A stretch of DNA of 64,000 nt. It comes from Anthopleura xanthogrammica. Taxonomy: Eukaryota > Cnidaria > Anthozoa > Actiniaria > Actiniidae. Location of the stretch: positions 2,473,501 through 2,537,500 of the forward strand of contig OZ025214.1 in NCBI GenBank assembly GCA_964019055.1, in the 5' to 3' direction. The notes under the pieces are model-generated. The model was not told the origin of the DNA. It did not search any database and saw only the letters and a program-made list of their open reading frames with translations. The position numbers were made by a program, and so were the translations under genes. Of the stretch, positions 55,071-64,000 are shown piece after piece. Within the stretch, counting starts at the first letter, position 1, and each line of letters begins with the position of its first letter.

Positions 55071-56606
55071 TTAATAGAGGAACCTGCTCGCTTTGAGGAC
55101 TTGTACAGCCAGATAGACGTTACAAAACATCCCTACCAACCAGGACATTCCTCTTGGTCTGTTCAAGGCGAAGAAGTAAGCCACGGTGTGAATCAAACGT
55201 GCAGCACCGAAGATGCGGAAGACAATGATGGCGGTACTGTAGGCTGGGTCTGACAAGACGTACAGTAGCCCCAACAAGACGAAAATTGGAATGTTTTCCA
55301 CATCATTTTGATGAATCCTGTAAAAGCAAGGAGAATTCGAAAGCTTTGTAAGTATGACATAGGAAATGTCGATGTACAGTACCTGCACACTAAACCCCCT
55401 TGGATGTAGGTGTAGTTTATGAATTAGTCTTTTATCGATCTCATTATCCAGGATAGGAAAGAAAACACAAGAATGAAGATTGAAGATGCAATTGACTAAT
55501 CAGGTAATAAATAACACATCAACTGTATTTTACTAGTATTATTACCTGTTTTAAAATACTTTCTCATACCTTCTCACTCTATCGAGATCTGGATGAGTTC
55601 GATCAATCATCTTTTTTTCACCCTTCGGATCATCATGGTAGTCTTCTTCAGATGGATAAATCTAAATAACAAATTTAAACTAACTTTTTTTGAGTTATTT
55701 ACTTAATGCAATTTAATAACTTGGGTCAAAAGAAAATTGCAAGCGTTGAGTGAAGGGAAGGTGCAAGATCACTCAAGCCATGCAACGCTTCTGATTTGTC
55801 CTCCGGCTGTGTAAACATGCATTTATACGAAAAATGTTTATCGTACTGTTCGCCTTCCTACCAATACTCGCAGCATTTCACTTGCAATATGCAACAACTA
55901 GTAAATATGTAATATTTTAATATCGGCATCCCAAAATGTTAGTATTATAGGAAGAAATGCGAGAACTCGCCAGGAATACATTTGAAAGTCACTTTGCATC
56001 CTACGTTGAGATTGCAAACAAACAGAACAGACAGAAGCTTCCAGTGTTAATATATACAACAAATAGTTCAATTACTGTAATTTTTGACCCGAGGTTAACA
56101 TCGCGTGATCAGGCACGCCATTCCGAACATTATAGCTGTTCTTGTGGATTTATAACCTCTCTGAGGCCCTATTTACATGGGAGTAGGATGATCCTAGAAC
56201 TAGGATCTTCCTACTTGCGACACTCAGGAAGACGTTACTGCTAGGAATACTCTATTACCCGAAAGAAGCCTACCAATGCGCATGTAAACAGAAAGCACTA
56301 AATATATAGTTGGTAGGTTGATTCGCCTGCAAGGAAGATCCTAGTTCTAGGATCATCCTCCTCCCATGTAAATAGGGCCTGATTTGGCAAGCGAAAGCCT
56401 CTAGGTGGAGTTTGATCTCTGATAGTGGGACGATGTGATCGATTTCCGGGCCAAAATGCCCAAGATAAAATACATACCTTTTTTGTAATGCGATAGAACA
56501 CAATCAAGAATACCACGAAGAAGAGTTTAAGCAGTAGAAATGAAGAATAGAACACGTAAGATGTAAAAACTGCGTTCTCAAACGACAGCAATTCTTTCGT
56601 GGCCAT
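55071..56606 (-). CDS. MGST1: Microsomal glutathione S-transferase 1-like (MAPEG)
   Basis: Three exons (56606-56478, 55661-55570, 55317-55071) give 155 residues, the same length as human MGST1. This is a trimeric membrane glutathione transferase/peroxidase of the ER and mitochondria. It has TM1 (YSSFLLLKLFFVVFLIVFY), a charged cytosolic loop, then the family signature DRVRRIHQNDVENIPIFVLL (human RVRRAHLNDLENI). TM2-TM4 follow with ARLIHTVAYFFALNRPRG. It ends in LKASRFLY. An in-frame upstream ATG at 56738 would add 44 residues; I chose 56606 because it fits the family length. Intron 1 holds a fold-back element. Confidence 0.92.
56160..56385. mobile_element. Fold-back element in MGST1 intron 1
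   Basis: The arms AGGCCCTATTTACATGGGAG and CTCCCATGTAAATAGGGCCT, with inner ATCCTAGAACTAGGATCTTC and its complement, pair. Confidence 0.75.
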
Positions 56607-56773
56607 GTTTGAAAGCACAAGCGAATCGAACAATGCAAACCACAGGGGTCCCAAACTAAAGAAACTAAAACTTTTCCACAGTCTCCCGCTTTCAAGGATA
56701 TCCGCCGTGGAATCTTTCACGAGTCTGTTCACAGGCAACCCAAGCTCACTACATTTATAAGATACCGAAGCTC

Positions 56774-56818
56774 TGAGGGGACTTCAGACTTCAGACTTCA
56801 GACTTCAGACTTCAGACT
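56774..56818. repeat. GACTTCA short tandem repeat
   Basis: Five or six copies of GACTTCA just upstream of the longer MGST1 frame. Confidence 0.85.
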
Positions 56819-56858
56819 GAAAACTTTGTTTTATGGTCGTCCTGTGTTTTAACACGCG

Positions 56859-57150
56859 CGTATAAGAGAATGTATGGGAATTCAGATATGCTGTATTTTA
56901 TTTGGAAAAACGTAAATAAGAAATTGTCGACTTACCTGTTGTGTTATTTTGTTTATTTTTGACTCACAAGGTGTCATTATATCTTAGTGATGGATTTTTT
57001 CAGCAAATACCGCTCAAAACTGGCTGAAAATGCATACAAGAGTCAAAAATAAACAGAATAACACAAAGGGTAAGTCGACAATTTCTTATTTACGTTTTTC
57101 CAAATAAAATAAATTATATTCTAAATCCCCATACATTCTCTTATAAATGC
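56859..57150. mobile_element. Long fold-back element
   Basis: The left arm TATAAGAGAATGTATGGGAA ... AAGAAATTGTCGACTTACC pairs with the right arm GGTAAGTCGACAATTTCTT ... CATACATTCTCTTATA. Each arm is about 115 bases. Confidence 0.8.
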
Positions 57151-57742
57151 AGTGAGCTTGGGTTGCCTGTGATCTGTTCTCTTGCTAGGTACCTGTAGCA
57201 TTCTATTTCGGGAAACATTAATATTTTTCTAAAAAATAGGAAAAACGATTTACTAGGATTGCCTCTACTCTCCAAACCCCGTCAAAAAAAAAGCTGGGGT
57301 TTGGAATTGGCTGGGGTGTTTTAGGGGAAGTATTTCCAACTGAAGATGGCATCTATTTCGTCCCCTAAAACAGTCCCAAAATGCACTCCAATGACAACTC
57401 GACTCAGTCTTTTCCTCAACCTTTCCTCAGCTCATAATAAAGTACCAGCCTTGCTTGCATTAGGAAGTGGAATACAAAATCGTTAAAACGTCGAGTTCAC
57501 TATAAACTCTTTACAGTTGTCTTTTTTTTTTTTCCGTTTATGTTTATTTTTTTCTTGTCTTATCCTTTACCTTTTTTTCTTCTAGAATTTTCATCATGAA
57601 ATGTGGTTAAATGAATCTTAAATTAATGGGTTTTCAGTTTTGTTTACAAAACCATCGTGCTAAATATATATAGCCCCACTATTGGACTCTAAGTTTGCAC
57701 CTCAGCAATTCAGGGCCGGATCACAAGTGCCATGGAAGTGTC
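57151..57742. promoter_or_regulatory. Upstream region of the first tandem gene
   Basis: An AATATATATAG TATA-like box at about 57663-57673 lies 70 bases before the chosen start. A T-run is at 57520-57535. No gene inside. Confidence 0.4.
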
Positions 57743-59015
57743 ATGGACAGGAATATTTCGGAGAGAGTGGAGTCTTTACACGATCTGATTGGGCTGGAGT
57801 TTTATGGAGAAGTTACCGGCAAACAAGACAAACCGAATCCCCTGGGATATTACATGAAATGTTTGCACGAAAGTGTTCAGAAAGGAAAGGGACGCGAGAA
57901 AACAGCGATATCTTTAGTTCATAAAATTATGCGCCTCAAAATAGAGGGAAAATCGGATAAAATATTTGAAAAAAACTTTATGGAAGATTACTTTTGCTTT
58001 TTAAAACTGAAGAAAAAACGAGATTTAATGATTCAATCAAAAATGGAAATTGAATCAAACCAGTCACACTTTTTCCCATGTCTCCGATGGCCATCAGTAC
58101 CAGTTATTTTGTTGAAGGATGAGGATTACTGGGGTACTAGACAGCAGTTGAGAAGTGGCAAAGTTGTTGCAGATGCACTAGGAGGACTGGATCCGGTGTT
58201 TGGTGCGCTTTTAAACCCTACAGGTTGGTAAGCAGAAAAACTGGAAATTTGGAAATGTTTCAGTTTCATTGTTTATCGATTGTCTGTCAGTTGATTTTAT
58301 TGAATTGGCGCACTACCACTAGCTCTTTGCCTATTTGTCTGACAAATATACAGTATCATTGTATGACGCTGCTGAATATGTTTAATGGACTACTAGCTTT
58401 AGAAATGGCTTACAAATTAGAGAACATAAGGTTGCAACTCGGTTTATATGTTGCTGATGACAGCAGCGGATTTCACTGAGTTGAGTGAATGCAGCCTCTT
58501 GAATGCTTCCCTAGGTCCGCCCATACAAATAAGCATGAATCGTTCTTTGTTTCTGCTGCTTAGATGGGACAGCTGGATAGGGAGTATAAATATGCCATTA
58601 TAGAGCGTCTATGCCAACAAAAATTTAGCACCTTGCTAATCGATTGACTTCATAGTGCGACTAGTATTTATTTAATTGTATCAGTGTGGTTTCGTAAAGT
58701 ATCACCGATTGCTGTGGTTTATACTAAGTCGCATATTATTGATTTTGTTGCTTAGGAGGTCGCGTTGGTGAAGGCGATGGTGGCCTCCTTCATAAATTTC
58801 TATACACTCAAGATGATGCTATTGCCTATCATTCAGCTGTACACGATGCCAGTGGCTATCTTTATCTTTATCATGATATAGGGCCAGGCTACAACTATAT
58901 TGACACCAAGTGGACTATCTTTCACACAAGTAATCCCATGTGCTGCCAAATTCCTGGCTATCTATTTTATCGTAAGGCACTCAGACTTGCCGAAGAGAAC
59001 AGAACTTCTTCATGA
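57743..59015 (+). CDS. Unrecognised protein, VHDAxGY family, copy 1
   Basis: Two exons (57743-58223 and 58756-59015, phase-1 intron) give about 246 residues. There is no signal peptide or membrane segment. The N-terminal half is helical and Lys-rich. The conserved part starts EDYWGTRQQLRSGKVVADAL, then GGLDPVFGALLNPTGGR across the splice site, then YHSAVHDASGYLYLYHDIGP followed by GYNYI. It is a tandem paralogue of 60262-61602: same intron position and phase, same motifs, different C-terminus. I do not know the family. The HDxxGY core recalls HDFGY of prokaryotic-type phospholipase A2, but no calcium loop or cysteine pairs are evident, so that is weak. The start is uncertain; an out-of-frame ATG at 57732 precedes it. 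Confidence 0.7.
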
Positions 59016-60261
59016 CCAGTACTGAGTCCTCCCTCTCCCACGGTATACAACAGTCTTCTTTTGCACCGCTTATTTAGTCAATTCCTGGACCGTTTTTCTC
59101 CATTCCATCCCATTTTTTCACCATTCTGAAAGCATTTGCCACCTGCAAAGATGGCTCAATTAAGAAAATAGACCCTTATAGGTCTGATGTCAAAATCTAT
59201 ACCTGCTCATATGAACTCAGATATTGTTCCAAAAAAGGAAAGATGAGAAAATTATAGGATACATAAGGATAATTATTTTATTAACGTATGTTATCTGTCA
59301 TCTCAAGTTAGTTGTTGAAAGACGATAATGACTGTCAAAAGTCCCCCAAGGGAACAAAATATTTGGCTCAAAGAGCAGTTTTCGTATGAGTGGGAAACCT
59401 ACCTACGATACAGACTTACAGCACGTGCATAGTAAAGTATATTGTAACACTTTCGCAATGCAGGTTATTGTACTTTACGATAACACGGTACATCCTACTT
59501 AACTACATAGCTACCAATTTTTAATGTTTACTTCCTATGCAATGGAATCGTATTTGTCAATATATTTATAGATCCTTCGAATGAAATTTGACATATTTGA
59601 CACCTCCTAAAGTAAACAATTATTTTGTGGCATACAGTGAGTATAAAAGGCATCTGGAGAAATTAATTTGTAAGAATCCGGGAAGCATCTATCACTAATT
59701 AAAGTAAAAAAAAAAACAAGTTTTGAATTTTTTTTTAGTCGCACCACTTTCTAAATATTGGAAAATGAGAAGCTTTTACGAAGTTGTTTATTATGATATA
59801 GGATAGACATATAACAGGTGGCTGTATCACTCATCCTATAACAATGAAGAGGAACTACCAAACGAACCAATGAGAAGCAAGGAAATTGTACCACCAGCAG
59901 TAAAGGGTGGAACTTTGCCCAGAAGATAAACAATTGTAACTAATTTTTCACATGACGTATAAGAAAACCCCTGGTATATTTGCTGTGAATATCTCAAATG
60001 GACTGAAAAAAATTTGGAAGTTCATCATTCTACCAAACTTGGATCGCAAATGAAATCTGAGAAGGGAAACTAACTAAAAACAAGCAGCTTCAAAACTGAG
60101 TTTCTGGTTGTTTAATTTTACCTTCGAAAATCTAACCGCAAACGGAACGGGTTTATTTCCTGACTGATCAATACCAAAACTAGTATTGATCTTCCATTTC
60201 TTCTTTTGCTTCAAATTTCTTATAACATTCGCATTTTAGCCTGGTAGCAAGGTTGCAAGAT
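59016..60261. other. Spacer between the tandem paralogues
   Basis: 1.2 kb, A+T-rich, no coding or repeat structure that I can support apart from A and T runs near 59705-59740. Confidence 0.5.
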
Positions 60262-61602
60262 ATGCACTGTTTCTTAACCAAAGAACAACGTGAGAGCTAT
60301 CTACGTGAAGTGTATTACTCCTCCTTCACTGACAGAAGACCTAGTACATCCAAGAGGCATGATGACATCAGAAACCTTGGTAAATTTATGCACAAGCTCT
60401 ATAACTTAGTCGAATCTGGTGAAGGATTGTCTTTAGAAGCAGAAAAGATCTTGAAAAATATCATCAGAATTCGGATGCAAGGCAAGCCCAGTTTTTACGA
60501 GGCCAAGCTTTTTACAGACTACAAACGATTCCTCATGGTTCGGAATCAACGTGAGGATAACGTACGAAAGTCTCGTGAGCAGCAATGCTTTCAGTTCTTC
60601 TTGGAGGAAAATAATGTTTCCCCACCCTCCCTCCCACTTGGGGATGATTGGTTCTGGGGATCTAAACAGCAGATGAGATGCGGAGAGATTATTGGAGACA
60701 GTTTGGGAGGAATGGATGCCGTGTTTGGTTCTCTATTATATCCAAAAGGTAATTATTTTGCTTTATAATAAGTTGCATTTAAATATTTATCTCAAAGTCA
60801 TCCGTGCGCAAAGTTTTATCTTTCGTCACTCAGAAGCGTCTTCATCTTTTCGTCATGCTTTCCCTTGACTGAACTATGGCAATCATCTCTTAGTATCCTA
60901 ACATAACCAGGGGCGGATCCAGGGAAGGGGTGCACCCCCTGGGCTGACTTTGTGCGCAGCACCCCTCCCTAAAGAAAATCCTGGATCCGCTCCTGCATAA
61001 CTCCCCCATGATTGCAACTCCCATGTACATAGACTCACTCATTTGGCTCTTCAGTCCGAAAGATCATTGGTTGAATCATACGTGGTATATATATTCCAAT
61101 GAGTAAAATAAGGGTGCTTTTTAAATTCTGTTTGTGTGAACCAGATCAATTTTGTATATTCAATGAAACCTTAGTAGACGTCACAGACATTATTTACATA
61201 TTGGAAGTCAAGAAATATTTTGCCATTCAACTATTTACTTCATGTAGAATCAGTACTGAAGGTATTGAAAAAAGGTTATGTGCACTTTAAAGTGTAAGTC
61301 ATTTAACGATTCATATGTGATCCTTAGGTGGTAAGCTTGATTCTAAAATCTTGCGCACAAGACGATTCTCAACTATTAACCGAAAGAAAGACGACACTGA
61401 GCAGGAAATTATCATGTACCATACCGCTGTCCACGATGCTTGTGGCTATCTGCTGGAATATCATGGAGTAGGACCTGGGTACAACTACCTTGGAACCCCG
61501 TTTACGGTTTTTCCAACATTCGTTCCTCAAAGTGGTCGACTTGCTGCTTTGATGTTTTGGAAAAAGCTTATCAACGAGCCTAAGCTTCCAGACGAATATT
61601 AG
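60262..61602 (+). CDS. Unrecognised protein, VHDAxGY family, copy 2
   Basis: Two exons (60262-60748 and 61328-61602, phase-1 intron) give about 253 residues. The N-terminal half is helical (YLREVYYSSFTDRR, LEAEKILKNIIRIRMQGK). Conserved with copy 1: DDWFWGSKQQMRCGEIIGDS, LGGMDAVFGSLLYPKGGK, then IMYHTAVHDACGYLLEYHGV and GPGYNYL. Copy 2 has DAC where copy 1 has DAS. Its C-terminus (FPTFVPQSGRLAALMFWKKL) differs from copy 1. No signal peptide is seen. ATG 60262 is the first in-frame ATG that I find; a further 5' exon is possible. Function unknown. Confidence 0.72.
60908..60996. mobile_element. Family V MITE, copy 4
   Basis: AGGGGCGGATCCAGG ... CCTGGATCCGCTCCTG, about 89 bp with an inner GGGGTGC / GCACCCC pair. 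It is in the intron of tandem copy 2. Confidence 0.75.
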
Positions 61603-61810
61603 AAGAAAATGGTCTACAGGTGATTTGCGACCCGAGACAGTGTCAAAAGATAAAGATGTTGCGACTGTTGGGATTTTAAAAGAGAGTGTACCCCTCATGG
61701 GTACGCTCCTGTTTACCCAAGGTCTTCTCAAGTTTTGTTTCACTAATTATTTGATCTGTGCATTGGGTAGTACATGAATAACTAAAACTTACTTATTTAC
61801 ATCAAAGATC

Positions 61811-61946
61811 CTTTACCCTATGAGCAGAGGTTATTTTTCTTCCCCTCCGTATGACTGAGCGGCAGGCTGGTCGGGGATGTTTTCCTCCCCCGACCGGCTA
61901 AAGCCATAACGGAGGGCAGAAAAAGACCTCTGCAAGCAGGGTAAAG
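61811..61946. mobile_element. Fold-back element
   Basis: CTTTACCCTATGAGCAGAGG and CCTCTGCAAGCAGGGTAAAG form the ends. Inner CCCCTCCGTATG / ATAACGGAGGGC and GGTCGGGG / CCCCGACC also pair. Confidence 0.7.
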
Positions 61947-62968
61947 ATTCTTATTAGAACGGGAATTGCAGTTGATTATAATAATTTCTCAAACACAATG
62001 TTTAATCACAGCTTAACTACCAATTAATCTAAACAGCAGCATCAAATTAATTGTAACGCAATACACCGAGAGGGTACTGTTCGTGATTAGAAGGAAGAAG
62101 GGAGACGAAGAAAGTTATTGCTTATCGACTTCCTGAAATAGGTGAGCCATTAAAAGAAATGACCAGAAAAACGAACAACCACCAAATGAGAAAAGGTTAC
62201 AGTTGAAGACTGAAAAATAAGATTATAACTTTTTCGTCCCCACAGTGGGTCTTCAGTAAAACAATCACATGGCCAAGAGAGCGCATGACCACTAAAGTAG
62301 ATGCAAATATTCTTCATATGCATTCGAGGACTTTCACTCAATTCAGCCTTTCTTTCCCTTCATCCGCTTCTAATCACATTAAGTTACCTTACAGTAAATC
62401 TATTAGACGTTCATTTAAAATAAGAATTCATTTAAAGGTAATTGGGATACTTGCCAACAGCTTTCTGAAAAATGGAAGGACAGTAGAATAGACTGAATCA
62501 GTTGATTTTGTTATCTTTTTGGTTCAAAAAGTTTAAAGAAAAATTTAGTTTGATATGACTGTAATTAGCTATTACATGTAAATATTATTTGATAACTGAT
62601 CGATTTATATACGAAACTGGTGAATAACATATTAAAATTTTATAAAAACGGGCTTCAAACACCAATCAAATGCTATTCTATTTACTGGTTTTATTATATT
62701 GCCTAGTCAAAATAAAACTTCGTTTCCTGCTTCCCTATTCATGACAAAAAGGATTCAATAAATCTATGCTAGAAGAGACAAAAAAGGAAAGAAAACTTGG
62801 GAAAAAAGAAATAAAGAAACAAAAAAACAAGGAGGCTAACATGGCTTTTAGTATCCCCTACCGATTTAAAGGTACTTATGATTCACATGAACACACACAA
62901 AAAAAAACACAATGGGCGGATCTATGAGCAGGATTGGGGAGGGTGCCTGCAACAAGCACGCTAATAAT

Positions 62969-63246
62969 AGACTACTTAAGACGATACGGCGGCCAACTTG
63001 GATCGCAAGGCATTATGGGGCGTCTAGTAAACAGAACAAAGATGGTGGATATAGTATGTAGAGTTTCGTGTGTTTGTATTTCTTTCACTGGGTAAAGGTG
63101 ATCGATGTGCCGTCTTTAGCTGTAATAATGACAGGCGATATCAAATAACAAATATATCCTCAAACCTCACATTAGCTCTATATTTGCCCCCTGGTCGCAC
63201 CATATGCCTTGCGATCTAAGATGGCCGCCGTATCGTCGAATTAGTC
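62969..63246. mobile_element. Fold-back element
   Basis: The left ACGATACGGCGGCCAACTTG ... GATCGCAAGGCAT pairs with the right ATGCCTTGCGATC ... ATGGCCGCCGTATCGTC. Confidence 0.75.
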
Positions 63247-63473
63247 AATTCACATGACTTTTTTCACTATAGTTTTGCTCTATAAGAGAAAATATTAATG
63301 CGAGGGGCCTAAATCAAAACAAACTTTGATTCTAATTAAAAAGCTTTTAGCAATGTTTAGTATTAGTAAAAGAACTGTATAGTTTGCATCACCCCAAGAT
63401 CCGCCCATTAACACTGTTAAGAGTTTTTCCTTTCTTTTCTACAGATGATGGTATTGAGTTCCTTTTAAGGAAT

Positions 63474-63690
63474 TTACCAGAACACTGAACTTATCAGTGC
63501 AGCCCAAATCAAGAAAACTACTCCCTGAGGCAGATGACGTGGAACAGCATTCTTCTCCGTAGGAGTCGAGGGCTCACAGAACGGGTTGTAACCATCGTAA
63601 TACAAGTCCATGAGTTCTTTGTTTGCACCAGTGTACCAGCATTCTGTATCTATGAGGGACTTATCGCACTTTATGGCTTCTGCATAAGCA
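63474..63690 (-). CDS. Terminal exon of an unrecognised membrane-attached protein
   Basis: A 72-codon open stretch on the minus strand ends with TGG TAA at 63474-63479. It is preceded by an acceptor (ATATCTTTAG) and starts in phase 2. It reads AYAEAIKCDKSLIDTECWYT, then YYDGYNPFCEPSTPTEKN, and closes with a hydrophobic tail GVVFLIWAALISSVFW. Cysteines plus a C-terminal hydrophobic tail suggest an extracellular protein with a GPI or tail anchor. The upstream exons are probably beyond the window, and I could not find them before 64000. Confidence 0.45.
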
Positions 63691-64000
63691 CTAAAGATAT
63701 AATATGCATTTTGTCAAATAACTTGAACAATGAATTTGACATGCTGTATAGTTGTACTATATTTGACATATTTTGCCGTAGCAATCGCCAAGGTAAGTGG
63801 ACGACATGACGTTGCGTTTGGATGATGGATTTGCTCAGGGAAGAAAATCAGAAATAACCAAGACACCAGAGTCCTTCATGGTCTCTTGGAAGGAACACAA
63901 CAGTAGTCTGAGGTTGTTTTTTTTTAAATTTTAAATAGGGAATGGAAAGGCAAGGAAAAATCCAGACATCTCGAAGATCCAAGAAACACGATGAAGAGCT

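Larger units (their letters stand above)
61603..63473. other. Intergenic region with two fold-backs
   Basis: No supported gene. Elements at 61811-61946 and 62969-63246; the rest is A+T-rich. A short plus-strand frame at 63445-63487 after a CTACAG could be a small terminal exon, but I cannot link it. Confidence 0.5.

Noticed and set aside
56298..56738. Longer MGST1 reading frame starting at 56738
   Set aside because: The extra N-terminal 44 residues exceed the MAPEG family length, and the 3' part reads through the intron donor at 56477.
63805..64000. Plus-strand coding-like stretch at the right edge, including a possible exon after TTTTAAATAG
   Set aside because: Too short and unanchored to decide. 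It shows no family resemblance and the window ends.

Overview
This 64 kb window is animal nuclear DNA. Genes are intron-rich with GT..AG junctions, replication-type histone genes carry the metazoan 3' stem-loop, and all recognised proteins are animal families. The A+T-rich, compact gene layout, short introns and very dense load of small fold-back elements suggest a non-bilaterian invertebrate, most likely an anthozoan cnidarian (coral or sea anemone). That placement is inference, because no marker gene settles it.

Layout, left to right: (1) a 5' portion of an unrecognised gene on the minus strand (1-1046), with an RFX X-box just upstream. (2) A divergent, intronless histone H2A/H2B pair (1700-2860) with divergent residues and stem-loops on both genes. 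(3) NSMCE4, the kleisin-like SMC5/6 subunit (+, 3520-7984). (4) LYAR, a nucleolar zinc-finger protein (-, 9798-11746). (5) B4GALT7, the glycosaminoglycan-linker galactosyltransferase (+, 12428-15779). (6) ARMH3/C10orf76, 26 exons (-, 17523-27072). (7) A TTC31 homologue (+, 27803-36849) that joins a J domain, TPRs, a UBA-like segment, an RRM and a CCCH finger. (8) SLC39A13/ZIP13 (-, 39671-45567). (9) SMYD5 (-, 48082-52645), with a GC-AG intron. (10) Unresolved small coding pieces (+, 53340-54669). (11) MGST1-like membrane glutathione transferase (-, 55071-56606). (12) A tandem pair of unrecognised two-exon genes sharing a VHDAxGY...GPGYNY motif (+, 57743-59015 and 60262-61602). (13) A terminal exon of an unrecognised membrane-attached protein (-, 63474-63690).

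The genes are mostly unrelated housekeeping loci and form no operon. Several neighbours are head-to-head and probably share promoters: H2A/H2B, LYAR/B4GALT7, ARMH3/TTC31 and SMYD5/the 53 kb pieces. Exon models for NSMCE4, LYAR, B4GALT7, ARMH3, TTC31, SLC39A13, SMYD5 and MGST1 were built by hand. Each keeps an open frame through every junction, and most total lengths sit close to the human family length; TTC31 is longer.

Introns and intergenic DNA hold at least a dozen fold-back (MITE-like) families, several with two to four copies here. There are also a short recurring palindrome, minisatellites and long (ATC)n tracts. The most notable items are the TTC31 domain chimera, the tandem unknown family, the divergent histone pair and the density of small fold-back elements.
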